From Sclerodactyla briareus (Eukaryota > Echinodermata > Holothuroidea > Dendrochirotida > Sclerodactylidae): DNA of 64,000 bases. Positions 24,600 through 36,066 of this stretch are shown one piece after another. The notes under the pieces are model-generated. The model did no database searches. It was not told the origin of the DNA and worked only from the letters and a program-made list of their open reading frames with translations. The translations under genes and the position numbers were made by a program. The DNA lies in assembly GCA_026419785.1 (NCBI GenBank), contig JAODTK010005420.1:248001-312000 (forward strand), in the 5' to 3' direction. Position 1 is the first letter of the stretch, and each line of letters starts with the position of its first letter.

Positions 24600-27172
24600 G
24601 ACTGCCTGATCCGATCAGGTTGAAATCGGTAGACGTCCATCCATTGTCTGGGTGGGACAGGGGTCAGCTTTGGGGGAAATGGGAAATTGTGAAAAATGAA
24701 ATTCCGGCAAAGTTAAGCTTGTTTACACGATAACTCGACCCACTTGGATGGAGGAAGCTCACTTGATATGTGGGTTCTCCATGAAGAGTAAAATTGACCT
24801 TCTGGGGTCGGGGATAAAGGTCATCTGATGGTAGAGAGCGAAAGTCTGCAACTCGTGTTATTGTCCAGAAGCCAGGTTCGATCATGATTGAAATTGTTAT
24901 GCCTCAAAGACCAAAGCATGGATGAAAGTTCAAACTTGGATGGGAGTTCCCCATAATGGAGTACATACACTGCTCCCTATTAGTGAATGTAAGCATGTGA
25001 AGTTAACAACGCCTAGTCTGATCAAGTCAGGATCAGTCAAGGAATCATGGAGCCCTTTGGTATATTCTCTGCCAAAGTGTATGGAACAGACTTCAAACCA
25101 GGTCTGTAGTATCATGCAACAATTATTTAAGCTCTTGTCACTTCATTCATGTCCGTACAGCCACTGTCCAACGTGCGAAGCTACCGGATGCATTCTTGAT
25201 GAGTGTGATCTGCTCCTCGGACATGAGTAAGTAGAAGGATTTATGCTCAAAAAAGTGGGTAGGACACACTTACAGAACCAGTGCTATAGCACATCCACAG
25301 AGTTTTAGTCAAATCCGACAAAGTTAGGAAAATCGCGACAAAAAACACAAGTTTGATCTCTGGGGGAACCTTGAGATCTCGTCAGTTACGGACAACATTT
25401 TTCCCCAACCACCAAGTTTCGTGTGGATCGGACAACTGCATGTGCGCAAACAAAACACAAATTGAACTTCGGTGACCTTTGAATCACCATAATGTTTTTC
25501 AGGACCAAACTCTTTTCCCACCCACAGTGCCGTGTAACGCGGCGAAGTATTTCGTGTAGAATCAGCAAAACGGAGGGCAGAGCAGCATACGTGTTCAAGT
25601 CTCAAGTTATCCACCCACTTTGTCTAAATTCCTCAAGTATTCACAATAACATAGTTCATACATACAAAATAAGAGTGGAGGACCAGAAATAAGTTAAAAC
25701 TTCGAGACGGCCCTGAAAAAACTTTCGAGACTGGCCTTAAAAAGGAAGAGAGGCAATATACACACCAGGTAACGTCATATGCTTACCCTAATAACAAAAT
25801 AAAGTGAAGGGAAAAGCAAAAATCGAACAAGATCAATTGGGAGGAGAGTGAAGTAAGGACGTAATTATCAGTATGGGTCAAGAGGTTTGCTAAGAAGATG
25901 CTGCCTAAATTTCCCGGTTGAAGAATTAATGAACTAGACTTTTTAAATCGGTCGAGAGAATTCCGCAAGTGAACACCAGGGTACGACATGCATTCTATTT
26001 CGAACGCGAATAGGGCGTCGCGCAGATATGGTCTGTATCGGTATAAAATTGTGAAAGCTGAGCTTGTTAGAATAATACACCACTGAAACCTCAGAGAGCA
26101 CTCTGTGAATTTATAAATATATTCTAATTGATAGTCATCACGTCGTATAATTGCGTTCACTAAAAAAGACGTGCGTTGCATCGGTATAATGCACGTTACA
26201 TAAAGTGCGTATACACGTCTCGTGAGAATTATAGGCTATGAGGGTGGTTATTGTACGACCACCACAGAATTTCAGGTAAACAACTCCAAGTGCGTGATAG
26301 AGGGGTTAAAAGAGTACTACGGGGCATCAGTCTGTAGCCGACAATAACGCCGTTCGTCCTGGAGATTTTAACGCTAATATTGACTGAATTGCATAACCCC
26401 GTTCGTTCTCACGAGTGTGTCCTAGAAGGGTAATGAGGTGAATGCAATTATCCTGTTGCCATCAAGTACCGACCGATAGCCACTAGTACATTAAATCTAT
26501 TAGCAATATCATAGTTTAGTTGCTAGAAACGTTCAGAGAAAACTGCTTATTCTTGCCAGTTTAAAATATGTGTGAATTCACTAGTTAGGTCGTCAGGTGT
26601 AATCAGTTGCTATATGGTAGAAAAAATTATTGTATACATTGCAAACAGGATAAAATTGGATAATTCGGAACAAATTAGGAGTATCGTTGGATAGAGAATA
26701 AAGAGTAATGGCCTAAAATGGCCTTGGGCAAGCCTATGTTGTAATATAAAGTCGTAGAAACGCCATTTCCAAATGTAATAGAGAAGAAGAGATTTCCATA
26801 TAACTTTGAAACCACTTTTGTGCTATTCAACGCTATCCACTATCCATATAGCGTTCGGTGGATTTTATGGTCAATCTTGCGAATGCCTTAGATAGATAAA
26901 TAACATTGCAGCGTAGTCTTTTGTTTCCTAACAAGTGGTAATCTTGTCGACAAGATTTAATGCAGCCATATACGTAGGATAATCCTTTCGGAAAAACGTA
27001 TGGGCTTGAATATAGTATTTTGTTGTCTGAGATAATTTATTGTAATTTATCATGTACTACTCGTTCGAAACACTTGGCTATGTAGGGAGAATGATAAGGT
27101 CTGTAGTAGAAAGTAAGGCAGGGTCGCCGTTTTTGGAAATTGGAACTACTTTGGCTGTTTTGAGTTCCTTGA
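24600..27172. repeat. 2.6 kb tandem duplication, copy A
   Basis: The sequence from the box TGCCTGATCCGATCAGGT at about 24604 to CTACTTTGGCTGTTTTGAG at about 27165 is repeated directly afterwards. Matching landmarks include GTCAAGGAATCATGGAGCC (25036 and 27618), CAGAACCAGTGCT (25273 and 27861) and the antisense RT. Contents in order: two satellite units; a block with CAGAACCAGTGCT; two related ~110 bp segments with GTGACCTTTGA-type boxes (about 25370-25580); and an RT relic on the minus strand. The copies differ largely by single-base indels, a pattern typical of noisy reads. Confidence 0.9.
25780..27172 (-). pseudogene. Antisense non-LTR reverse transcriptase relic, copy A
   Basis: On the minus strand, from the high-coordinate end, the fragments read AKVVPISKNGDP, then RPYHSPYIAKCFERVVHDKL (a NYRPISxLP-type motif, about 27040-27110), then FRKDYPTYMAALNLVDKI and FIYLSKAF (the A-box, catalytic D replaced). 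A degraded LAQG...RPLLF B-box lies near 26690-26750. A 132-codon frame at 25783-26181 may cover the C-terminal part. Frameshifts and stops occur throughout. The N-terminal end of the RT coincides with the end of the duplicated unit, so the duplication junction cut the element. Confidence 0.75.
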
Positions 27173-29860
27173 GCCCAGAAATGCCTGATTCCGATCAGGT
27201 TGAAATCGGTATACGTCCCTCTATTGTTCTGGTGTGGACAGGGGTCAGCTTTCGGGGGAAATGGGAAATTGTGAAATATAAGTCGGGCAAAGTTAAGCTT
27301 GTTAACCACACGATATCGACCCCACTTGATGGAGGAGCTCACACGTGATATGTGGGTTCTCCCATGACGAGTACATGATTCCTTCTGGGGTCGGGTTAAA
27401 GGCCATCTGAGGTAGAGATCGAGTCTGAAAATCTTGTTAATTGTCCAGAAATGCCAGGTCCGATCAGATTGAAATTTGGTATGCGGCTCCAAGACCAAAT
27501 CTGGATGAAGTTTTCAAACTTTGTCATGTGAGTTCCCCCATATGAGTAAATACATGATCTAATAGTGAACTGGTAACATGTGAAGTTAACAACGCTTAGC
27601 TTAATCAAGTCAGGATCAGTCAAGGAATCATGGAGCCTTTTGGTATTTCCTCTGCCAACGGTGTATGGAACCTACTTCAACAGGTCTGTAGTATCATGTC
27701 AACAATTATATAGCTCTTTTCATCCTTTCTTCCTTCATTTTCCGTCCGCCACCGTCCAATCTGTGCTGAACAGCTTACCATATTCCTATGATGTGTGATC
27801 TGCTCCTCGTACTTGAGTAGTAAAGATTTAATCTTCAAAAAAGTGGGTAGGACACACTTACAGAACCAGTGCTATAGACTACACCATTTTCGTTCACCAT
27901 CCGACAAAGTTAGGAAAATCGCGACCAAAAAACACAGTTTGTGATCTCTGGTTAACCTGAGATCATCGTCATGATTTATTCGGAACCAACATTTGTTCCC
28001 CAAAACCACCAGTATTCGGTGGATCGTACTAACTTTGGCATTTGCGCAAACACACCAAATTTGACCTTCGTTGACCTTGACATCACCATCATGTTTTCTG
28101 GGACCGACCTTTTGTTCCACTTCCACCAAGTTCCGTGTAACTCGGAATAAGTATTTTTCCGTGTAGAATCCTCAAAACGAGGGCAAGCAGCCATACAGTG
28201 TTTCAAGTTTTCACACGTTTAAAATCCACCACTTTTTCTCAAATCTCAAGTATTTCTACAATACATCTGTTTCTACATACCAAAATTAGAGTGGAAGACC
28301 AGAATAAGTTAAAAAACCTTTTCGAGACTGGCCCTGAAAAAACTTTCGCGACTGCCCTAACAAGAGGAGACTGAATATCACAACTAGTTACGTCATATGC
28401 TTTACCTAAATAACAACATAAGTGAAGGAAACGCAAATCCGACAGATCCATTGGGATGGAGAAGTGAATTAAGACTTAATTATCATTATTGGTCAATAGG
28501 TTTGCTAAGAAGATGCTGCCTCACATTCCGTCTTGAATACTTTACTGAACTAGCCTTTTTTAAATCGGTATCGAGAAGTTCCGCAAGGGAACACCAGTGC
28601 TACGTACACATGCATCTATCGACTGTCCTGGAATGAGTAGCTCAGATAATGTCTGTATTGGGTATTAAAATTGTGAAGCTGAGTTTTAGAAATAATAACC
28701 ACTGAACCCTCAGGTGATCACCTCTGTTAAATTTAACATAATATTCCTAATTTATATTCATAAAGGTCTATAATTTGCGTTTCACTAAAAAGACGTGCAA
28801 AGTTGCATGAGTATAATCAACGTTTTACATAAGTTTGCGTATCACACGGCCTCTGTAGAATATTAGGCTACTGGGGTGGTTTGATTTGGGACGACCCCCA
28901 CAGAATTCAGGTAAGGCAACACAAGTGCGTTCTAGAGGGTTAAAGAGTACTACGGGGCAATATAGTCTTAGCCGATCAATAAAGCCGTCGTCCTGAGATT
29001 TAAACGCTAAATTACCTGACTTTGCATAAACCCCGTTCCATTTCTCATCGATTTGGTGATTCCTAGAAAGGTTGCCATAGGTGAAGCAATTAATCTGTTG
29101 GCCATCAGTACGACCGATAGCCACTATAATCATTAAATTATTAGCAAATATCATAAGTTTCGTATTCTAGAACGTTCAGAGATAACCTGTTATTCTTAGC
29201 CCTTTAAAATATGTGTGAATTCCACTATTAGGGGTCCAAAATTCCGAGGTGTCATTCAGTTTTCTATTCTTGTAGAAAAAACGATTGTAGCTCATCTGCA
29301 AACAGGATCATTGGATAATTCGGAACAAATAGGGTATAATATCGTTGAATAAGGAATAAAGCGTCGGCCCTAACAAGATCCTTGGTGCACGCCTATGTTG
29401 TAATATAAAGTTGTAGAAACGTACATTTCCAATTGTGCATAAGAGAAGACGATTTATTCCTCCATATACATTGAAAAAAAAAGAAAAAAACCACTTTTGT
29501 GCTATTCCACGTATCCCATAGCCATACTAGCTTTTTTCTAGTAGGATTTTATGGTCAATCTTTCGAATTGCCTTAGATAAGATCATACCAATTGCAGCTG
29601 TAGTTCTTTGTTTCCTAAACCGTGGTATCTTTGTCCCAGATTTTAATGCAGCCATATACTAGGCTAATCCGTTCGAAAAACCGTCTTGGCTGTGAATATA
29701 GTATGCGGTTGTCTGAGAATCATTTATTGTAATTTATCATGTACTACTCGTTCAACATTTTGGATATTGTAGGGAGAATTGATATAGGTCTGTAGTTAGA
29801 AAGTAATTAGGGTCGTCATTTTTGTAAATTGGAACTACTTTGGCTAGTTTGGAGTTCACT
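27173..29860. repeat. 2.6 kb tandem duplication, copy B
   Basis: This is the second copy of the unit starting at about 24600, beginning with ATGCCTGATTCCGATCAGGT at 27181 and ending after CTACTTTGGCTAGTTTGGAG at about 29855. It is about 2690 bp against about 2570 for copy A. Satellite units occupy roughly 27180-27570. A third trace of the same unit (a CTTCAAAAAAGTGAGTAG block plus CAGAACCAGTGCT) appears at 30379-30419, again about 2550 bases further on. The array may therefore once have been longer. Confidence 0.9.
28640..29860 (-). pseudogene. Antisense non-LTR reverse transcriptase relic, copy B
   Basis: This copy preserves some motifs better than copy A. On the minus strand, SNYRPISILPTISK is readable near 29770-29815, a B-box-like LLGPTLYSLF near 29360-29400, NTKLMIF (the KTK-type motif) near 29150 and an open frame of 109 codons at 28825-29154. 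Other parts match copy A after small frameshifts. Reading the two copies together shows that many breaks are private to one copy, which argues for sequencing error or recent decay after duplication. It is not active as read. Confidence 0.75.
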
Positions 29861-29864
29861 TGAA

Positions 29865-30565
29865 AGATCCATTGGACAAGGAAAGTTGATGATATGTGTT
29901 ATGTGCAACGTGAAAGGTTGCCAAAAAAAAGAACATGCAAAAGCAAAACAAAAAATATCATAGTGACCAAAAGGGTATATATCAATCCTGAGCTCATTAC
30001 TTGGTGGTTCAGGAGGAAAACACCTGGCTTGGTTAGACAGGTGTATACGGATAGTTGTTGCTATTAACGAACAAAGGGTTGGGAATGTTTTTTTGGGTAG
30101 CTAAAACTTGACTGTACACCGAAAGCATGTGAACATAATGAACTTACAAATTCAGTTGCGTGTCGGCATTTTGCTCCCGGCGGGACGTGTATATGTTATA
30201 TCATAGTTTCAGAACAATCGATAGAGCGTTAAAGAGTTTTGCGCTAACGCAGAAAGGTCTCGCTGGCGACGGGAAAGCCGCCTAGGCTACGCCCTCGAAA
30301 CCATGATATCCTCGAACACTTATGTATATATTAACAGAGGATATAATAAACCTATACTGGGTAAGTAGAAAATGTATGCTTCAAAAAAGTGAGTAGTACT
30401 CACTCACAGAACCAGTGCTTAATATTAATATTATTATTTAAGGGATAGGTGTTGTCAGCCATTCAATCATATCTGACACATTGCGCGGGCCACAAAAATG
30501 GGCCTATTGCAAATGACACCTTTTGACCTGCAAGCTCTTAAGTCATCATACTCTGTGCGACGTCC
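29865..30565. other. Intergenic sequence after the duplication
   Basis: No open frame of note. It contains the third trace of the duplicated unit at about 30360-30419, where GTGAGTAGTACTCACTCAC forms a short palindrome next to CAGAACCAGTGCT, followed by an AT-rich TTAATATTAATATTATT patch. Confidence 0.6.
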
Positions 30566-30569
30566 TGTC

Positions 30570-32060
30570 CGCACCAAGTACAAGGGTCAGATTATTTATA
30601 TTAGCTAGCTCTACCACCATTTCGGATAGTCGCGGGGTTCCTCCTCTTCATTCCCACATTCCGGGCAAGTTGATGTCCTTGCTCGATCATGGTTTTTACA
30701 GTGTTTCTGAGATTACAGTGACCCAGATTTATTGAATTCTCCAGACAGAGATTCTGGAAGAAGGCATGAAATACTCCTGTTTTTACAGTGCGGAGGATTC
30801 GGATCTTGCCAATTCCTCATCTAGAATTGACAGTTTAAAAAAACCTTCCGGGTTGGTTTTTCTGTCTCGAACCAAATCAGAAAGACAGCTTCGATTGTCA
30901 AAACATACAATCCGTAGAGCTGCTCGGATCGGGGACATAGAATGTGTGACTTTGGCCTTAGAGGGTGTCCCGCCCGGAAGCTACTACCCACAGGGATTCC
31001 ACACTCAAATCAAAGCAGCCCCACCACCTGCAGGACCTGCAGCAACAGACACCAACGACGCTGATCGATCGACAATGGCTATCTATTTTCCCCACATTCC
31101 GTGCAAGATGATTCCTTTCTCGACCTATGGTTTTTTTCAAATGATAACTGTGAGATTACAATTCCAGGAGGACCTGTAACACCAGATTATGAATAAAACA
31201 GGTGGCATAATTTTCCTGTCTGCGTGGGTAGGATTCGGGGTCTTGCAACCCGACGTGCTCCATTTCCCCAGTGTTGAGTTTATTTATTTTCAGGGTAATA
31301 AACTATGCTTGCCATATCTCTTCTAGAATTGACAATATAAAAAAACTCTGGGGGGGTTTGGTTTTCATGACTCCATACAGCCATAAAGACACCTGGACCG
31401 GTCGATTCAATACAATCCAGTAGAGGAACTCAGGAGTGGATGAGTAGACTTGCCTGTGGGCCAACGGGAAAGCCTTCCCACCCACATGTTCCACACCCAA
31501 TTCCAAGCATCCCCACCAACCTGCACGCACAAAACCACACAGCTGATGGTTCACGTATGGTTTTTCAATGTTTCTGAAGAGCACAACGTCCTGTGAGAAT
31601 CTGTAACACCAGACTATTATGACTCATCAGGTGTCATGACATCCTTCTGTTTTTGCGTGTGGAGCACCAAACTTGCTCCACTTTTCTAAGCAGTATAGTT
31701 TAATCTGAGGCTATATCATGCCTGCCAATTTCCGCTCCTATAATTCCGCAACAGTTTCAACAATAGTTAAGTTTGGTTTTCTTGACTGGGACGATTCTAA
31801 GCCAGACCGACAAGCTGCCGAAGGTCAATACAATACAAACCAGTGGAACTACTCTGGGACCTTGAGAAGTTGACTTGCCTGTAAAAGGTGCCACTCGTGC
31901 ACATAGGATTCCACTCCACTTCCAAAGCAGCCCTACCGACCTGTATGCACCACCAACGACATCTGGTGGTAATCTACAGACAGAACCTGGATAACCAAGT
32001 AGGTCAAAACTCAAGAAACTCTAGGAGCTCGTATCAGCTTGTTCCCTACACCGTTTGTAA
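30570..32060. repeat. Tandem repeat with ~430-500 bp units, about 3.5 copies
   Basis: Similar blocks recur. GATTCCACACTCAAATC-type sequence followed by AAAGCAGCCCCACC lies near 30996, 31490 and 31909. TATGGTTTTTxCAxTGTTTCTGA lies near 30690, 31127 and 31556. CTGTAACACCAGA lies near 31176 and 31600. TTGACAxTxTAAAAAAAC followed by GGTTTGGTTTTC lies near 30828 and 31329, and is more degenerate near 31750. Spacings are about 430-500 bases. Open frames here, including the 193-codon one from 31888 and a 137-codon one from 30766, run across repeat units and are not called as genes. Confidence 0.75.
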
Positions 32061-32064
32061 CCTT

Positions 32065-33240
32065 TCCCAAGTCTCATCCTCATTCTGTCCCGTCAAACCG
32101 TCCCCCCTTGTGTTGATACCAATAGGTTTGATGCTCAACTATACAGATAAGAGCTACAAAAGCTCACAAAGCGCTTCACAACTAACTCATTCATGTGGTG
32201 AAACCCCTACTATACAGTACAAACCTCTTGTTCATCATTGTATGAGAAGTCTCTCCATCGTGTTCCCCAGTGGAACTCCCCCAATAATGTCGCCCCATAT
32301 ACAAGGTCCCCATTTTCACACACGGGTAGATTGGACACCTCACTGGAAGGAGCCGGGAATGGGATTGGGTTTCAAATTAACAATAGGGGCGAAAGTCAGT
32401 CATTTCGTACTAGTGGAAAAGCTCATTTCAAGGGTCAGGTTGGATAATCAGTATAACAGGCATTTTTAAAACTAGGCTTTTGTCAGTGCTGGAGAGTATT
32501 GGGTCAAAAGTCATCGTTTGTCACGTGGTTCCTGACTCTAAGCACAATCTAATTTCCAATGCAAGGGGATCAAAGGGATGTTTGGTGACATAGGGGTATT
32601 TTCCCGCGACGACAACCCAGAAGACATCTGCCAGATGAATCGATGGTCATGACATCCAACACGATCAGTCGCATATACCCTATATAGTGAATACAATGTA
32701 TAGTGTATAAGCTACATTGCCATTGTGTTCTGTTTTAATCAATATGTTTTGTTCACTATTCTCTAGTCAAAGTGATTGATGGTTCGTCCTGGACATTAAC
32801 CGCGTAATAAGACCTCCATCGATTATTGAACAAAAGAACATAGATGAGCGGTATGACTATGAATGTGGACATACACCGACAAATCACATTGTGACGGGTG
32901 GTAACCTGGTAAGTAAAACAGCTCTTCGTTGGTTGCTGCTGGTGAGGTGGAGAATTAACAGTTCTCTTCAGTGGCATGAGGAATTGCACAGCCAAATCCA
33001 GATGGTCACAGGGCCCCCCATTAGAATACATAAATCATGAGTTTTGTAAATTATTAGTTTATGTTCCACCTCCTGAAGAAGTGCGAATAGTATACTAAAA
33101 TAAAACAGTGGAAAGAGCTCTGGATAGGACCCCCAAAATAGCGAATGAATTCTAAACTACATATCAGAGGTCATATTGCGACCGTTGAATCATGTAATGA
33201 ATCTTTCCTCCAAAAGGTATATTACCGGATCGTAAAAAAA
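32065..33240. other. Unassigned stretch without supported genes
   Basis: Overlapping frames on both strands with no motif. The longest window frame (31888-32469) ends here; it begins inside the tandem repeat and shows no domain. Confidence 0.45.
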
Positions 33241-33244
33241 TCGC

Positions 33245-34610
33245 CTTATAAAATTTTTCCACCGTTTTCAAGGGGCGGTATCCAAAGCTTTTTTCAAATA
33301 TAGACCGCATTTCCGTCCTTCCCGTCAATTCGCGGGTTTTTTAACGTTCGGGTGTATAGGCCTAATAGTATACAATTAATCCGATTCTTAAAACATCTTT
33401 ATGCTAAATCAGTTGGCTCTCGAGAGAATCATTCAACCATCATGGCACTCTGCTCTGAAACCCATGGACAAAATCTATACAGGCTGGATAAATATAATAG
33501 GCAACAACTGCTGCTATCTTTATTGATCTCGATTACTATTGATCACAGTATTGGGATTATTTAGTCGCGTATGGCGTTCGCGGACTATCGCACAATTGGT
33601 GTGCAAAGCTACTCGAAAAAATCGTCAGCAATATGTCCAATATGAAAACAACTTCATCGCCATGTTGACTAACAGAATTGGTGTACCACAGGGGTCAATT
33701 TTGGGACCACTGTTGTTTATCCTATACATTAATGATTTATAATTGCTCATCTAAAAAATCCAACTTTTAATTTGATTTGTGGATGACACTACAGTATTTT
33801 ATCAGAATGAATCATCTAAAGATACACTGGCAGATGCCAACCATTGAATTTGATTATAATTTGTGATTGGCTCAGATCGCAAATAAATGTCTTCAAATTT
33901 ATTGAGACAAAACTTATGATTTTTTGAGTAACAGCAAAAGATAATAGTGATTATTTCAGTTCATTACACGGGATAAATTAAAAAATCCACGCATCCCCCG
34001 GTGTAATGGGTTTTTGGGTTCCACAAATCGATAAAAAAAAAAATTATAAAAAAAAATCGGAAGCGTATACTGTCAAATGTCACTAACAAAAATAATCTAA
34101 AAAACTAATGTCTCAGAATCATTCATCGATTATCCGCCCCAGGGATACTTTCCGACTTTATATATACATAGTGTTACCGGGCATTTGAACTATTGTCTTT
34201 CCGTTTGAGGCAAGGCAGTGCGAGTGTTGTCCTGTTCATTATAATTTGAATAAACTAACAGAACCGAATGATACGTATTCTATATCGCCATTTTCAAGTC
34301 TAATAAACTTCATTCTTTCGTGAACTTAAACTTCTCAATATTTTTTACCTGTATAGGTATCAGCTTAAGTTATCTATGTATAAGTTTCTATGGCATCCTT
34401 CCTTCGACATTTTTTTTTATTACTAACTCTTCGTTCCATAATTCAATTTTCCAATACGCGAAATAGACCTACTTGGACAAACCGTATTCCAGAAACGACC
34501 GAATATAAATCAACTCCGCAAAGCCGTGTAACTATGGAATCTCATGAACAAATTGAAAACGGCAATAAGTTTAAAATTTCGTTAAAAGACTGTTGAAATG
34601 TTCCCTGATC
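33245..34610 (+). pseudogene. CR1/Jockey-like reverse transcriptase relic, nearly full RT domain
   Basis: Ordered landmarks on the plus strand: KLFSNYRP (about 33283-33310), SRENHSTIMAL (33420-33450), TIDHS (about 33535-33550), then GVPQGSILGPLLFILYIND (33680-33736), a textbook B-box. The catalytic segment DDTTVFY lies at about 33782-33802 and WLRS with KTK-like residues at about 33868-33930. A C-terminal domain follows: YCLSVWGKA near 34190, QLKLSMYKF near 34355-34385, and a final LWNLMNKLK near 34535-34560. The A-box and other parts need frameshifts. The 3' region continues AT-rich to about 35060 and contains AATAAA near 35052. This is the clearest sense-strand retroelement in the window. 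Confidence 0.85.
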
Positions 34611-35104
34611 CAATGTGCCCAACACCTCAAATATCGCATTGTAATGTTCAATGATTCTATAGGATATTGCTCTCCTTTTTTTCTTTCCTTCTTTTGTACC
34701 CTTCCTGCTTTTACTCAAGTTCGTACCCCCACCTCCCTCGACTACAAAATGAAAGCACGACGGCATGTTTAGCCCAAATCCAGTTGTTCTTAGCTCCATC
34801 CTCCAACCCCCGCACCATCTTTCCTCTAGCGAAGCAATATAAACCACAAAAGACAATATTTCATGTATTCATGCAGAGACCAGACTCAAAGTCCATACTT
34901 ATTTCTGTCCCTCCACTCAATCGTCGGTATAGAATGTTGTATAATATTGTGAAGTTTTGCATTGCATTGTATTGTATTATTCTTTTTCAGTATAAATTCC
35001 ACCAATGTAAAATTATAATAGAAGTAGATACTTGCATTAAAGAGGTGGGAAATAAACTAAGACTTGAACCACAATTTTTTTGCTAACACCTTGAGCTGTT
35101 GAGC

Positions 35105-35550
35105 ATCATGCAAAGCTGCGGAACTCATACAAGTGAGGTCTCATCAGTTATGAGACTCATTCAGCTGGGACTCAACATCCTATGGGAGCTCACACAGCTT
35201 TGGGGCACATACATATATGAGGCCCATACAGCAAATGGGGCATGCGTTTATGAGGCGCATACAGTTTAGGAGACCCATTGACAGCGGAGCACCTACAGCT
35301 GTGGAGCTCATACAGATGTGAGGCTGAATCATCTATGGGTTCATACAGCCGGGAAAGCTTATCATCTATGAGCCTCATGACACTTTGGGGCACCATACAT
35401 ATATGAAGTTCTTTTCATACGGTTTCTATGAGGTGCAAATACATCTATGGGGCGCATCAGCTCTGGGCAATACATCTATGGGGCAATACAGCTCTGAGAC
35501 ACCTCGAGCTGTGGAGCTCATACCGCTGTGAGGCCAACAGCTCTGGCGGA
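35105..35550. repeat. ~20 bp minisatellite
   Basis: About 20 imperfect units built on the pattern CATACAGCTGTGAGG / CATACATCTATGGGGC, for example near 35190, 35225, 35262, 35290, 35340, 35390, 35450 and 35490. Units alternate between CAGCTxTG and CATxTATG variants. No open frame survives. It follows the 3' end of the RT relic at 33.2-34.6 kb. Confidence 0.85.
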
Positions 35551-35559
35551 TCTGTATGA

Positions 35560-36065
35560 AATAGGTCTACCCATCGCCCCTCTATTTGGCCATTAAAGCA
35601 CGAATGGAATATAATATAAATATTAGCATACTAACATCCAGTGCCTAAAGATTTCCGAGGTAAACTCCTTCTATTTCCTAAATACCTTACACGAAGTTAG
35701 TGAGTAAGAATTAACTCTTGGTTCACATACACTCGAGGAATCGTTCAATTTTCCTGTCTACCAGAGCATAAAATTTATTTCCAGATTTTCTCTCATGCTA
35801 CTCAGGACGTCAAGGCCGTCGAATACCACACATGAGGCGAGTTTCTCTCTCCTCTCCTCTCTCTTGCAACGAGCAGACTATCGTTTCTTGCAAACAGGTC
35901 GACCAAGGTTGGCCCTTCTACCAGGGAGTGGGAAGAAGCCATCACTCTCGCTAGTAATGTGATCGTTCTTCCTCTCACCAAGCAACAGAGGGATGTCCTT
36001 GGAGAGGCATCCTGGACGCTAAACCCTCGTCGCCCACTGATCTATAGCAGTCATAAGTGTTGGTT
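35560..36065. other. Unassigned sequence between two repeats
   Basis: No supported gene. A CTCTCCTCT-type pyrimidine patch lies near 35848-35866. Confidence 0.45.
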
Positions 36066-36066
36066 T

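Larger units (their letters stand above)
22949..25010 (+). repeat. Satellite array I, ~310 bp units
   Basis: A box of the form ACACGATAACTCxACC followed by TGGATGGAxGAAGCTCA recurs near 23141, 23416, 23830, 24143, 24453 and 24723 (spacings 275-414). Each unit runs through TATGGGTTCCCCATGATGAG, TTTTGGGGTCAGGTC, a GGTCATCTGAGGTC box, GTCTGAAAATCTTG, a GATCAGGTTGAAATTxGGTAT box and GGGGAGTACAGGACCC. Units differ by many small indels. The GGTC boxes contain AGGTCA half-sites of nuclear receptors; the copy at 24542-24554 reads AGGTCAAAGGTCA, a perfect direct repeat with one-base spacing (DR1). No coding capacity. The last units lie within the 2.6 kb duplication. Confidence 0.85.

Noticed and set aside
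31888-32469. 193-codon open frame on the plus strand, the longest in the window
   Set aside because: It starts inside a ~450 bp tandem repeat, has no recognisable motif, and related units do not keep the frame.
34542-34856. 104-codon minus-strand frame with a GGGG stretch
   Set aside because: It lies antisense to the end and 3' region of the RT relic and has no motif of its own.
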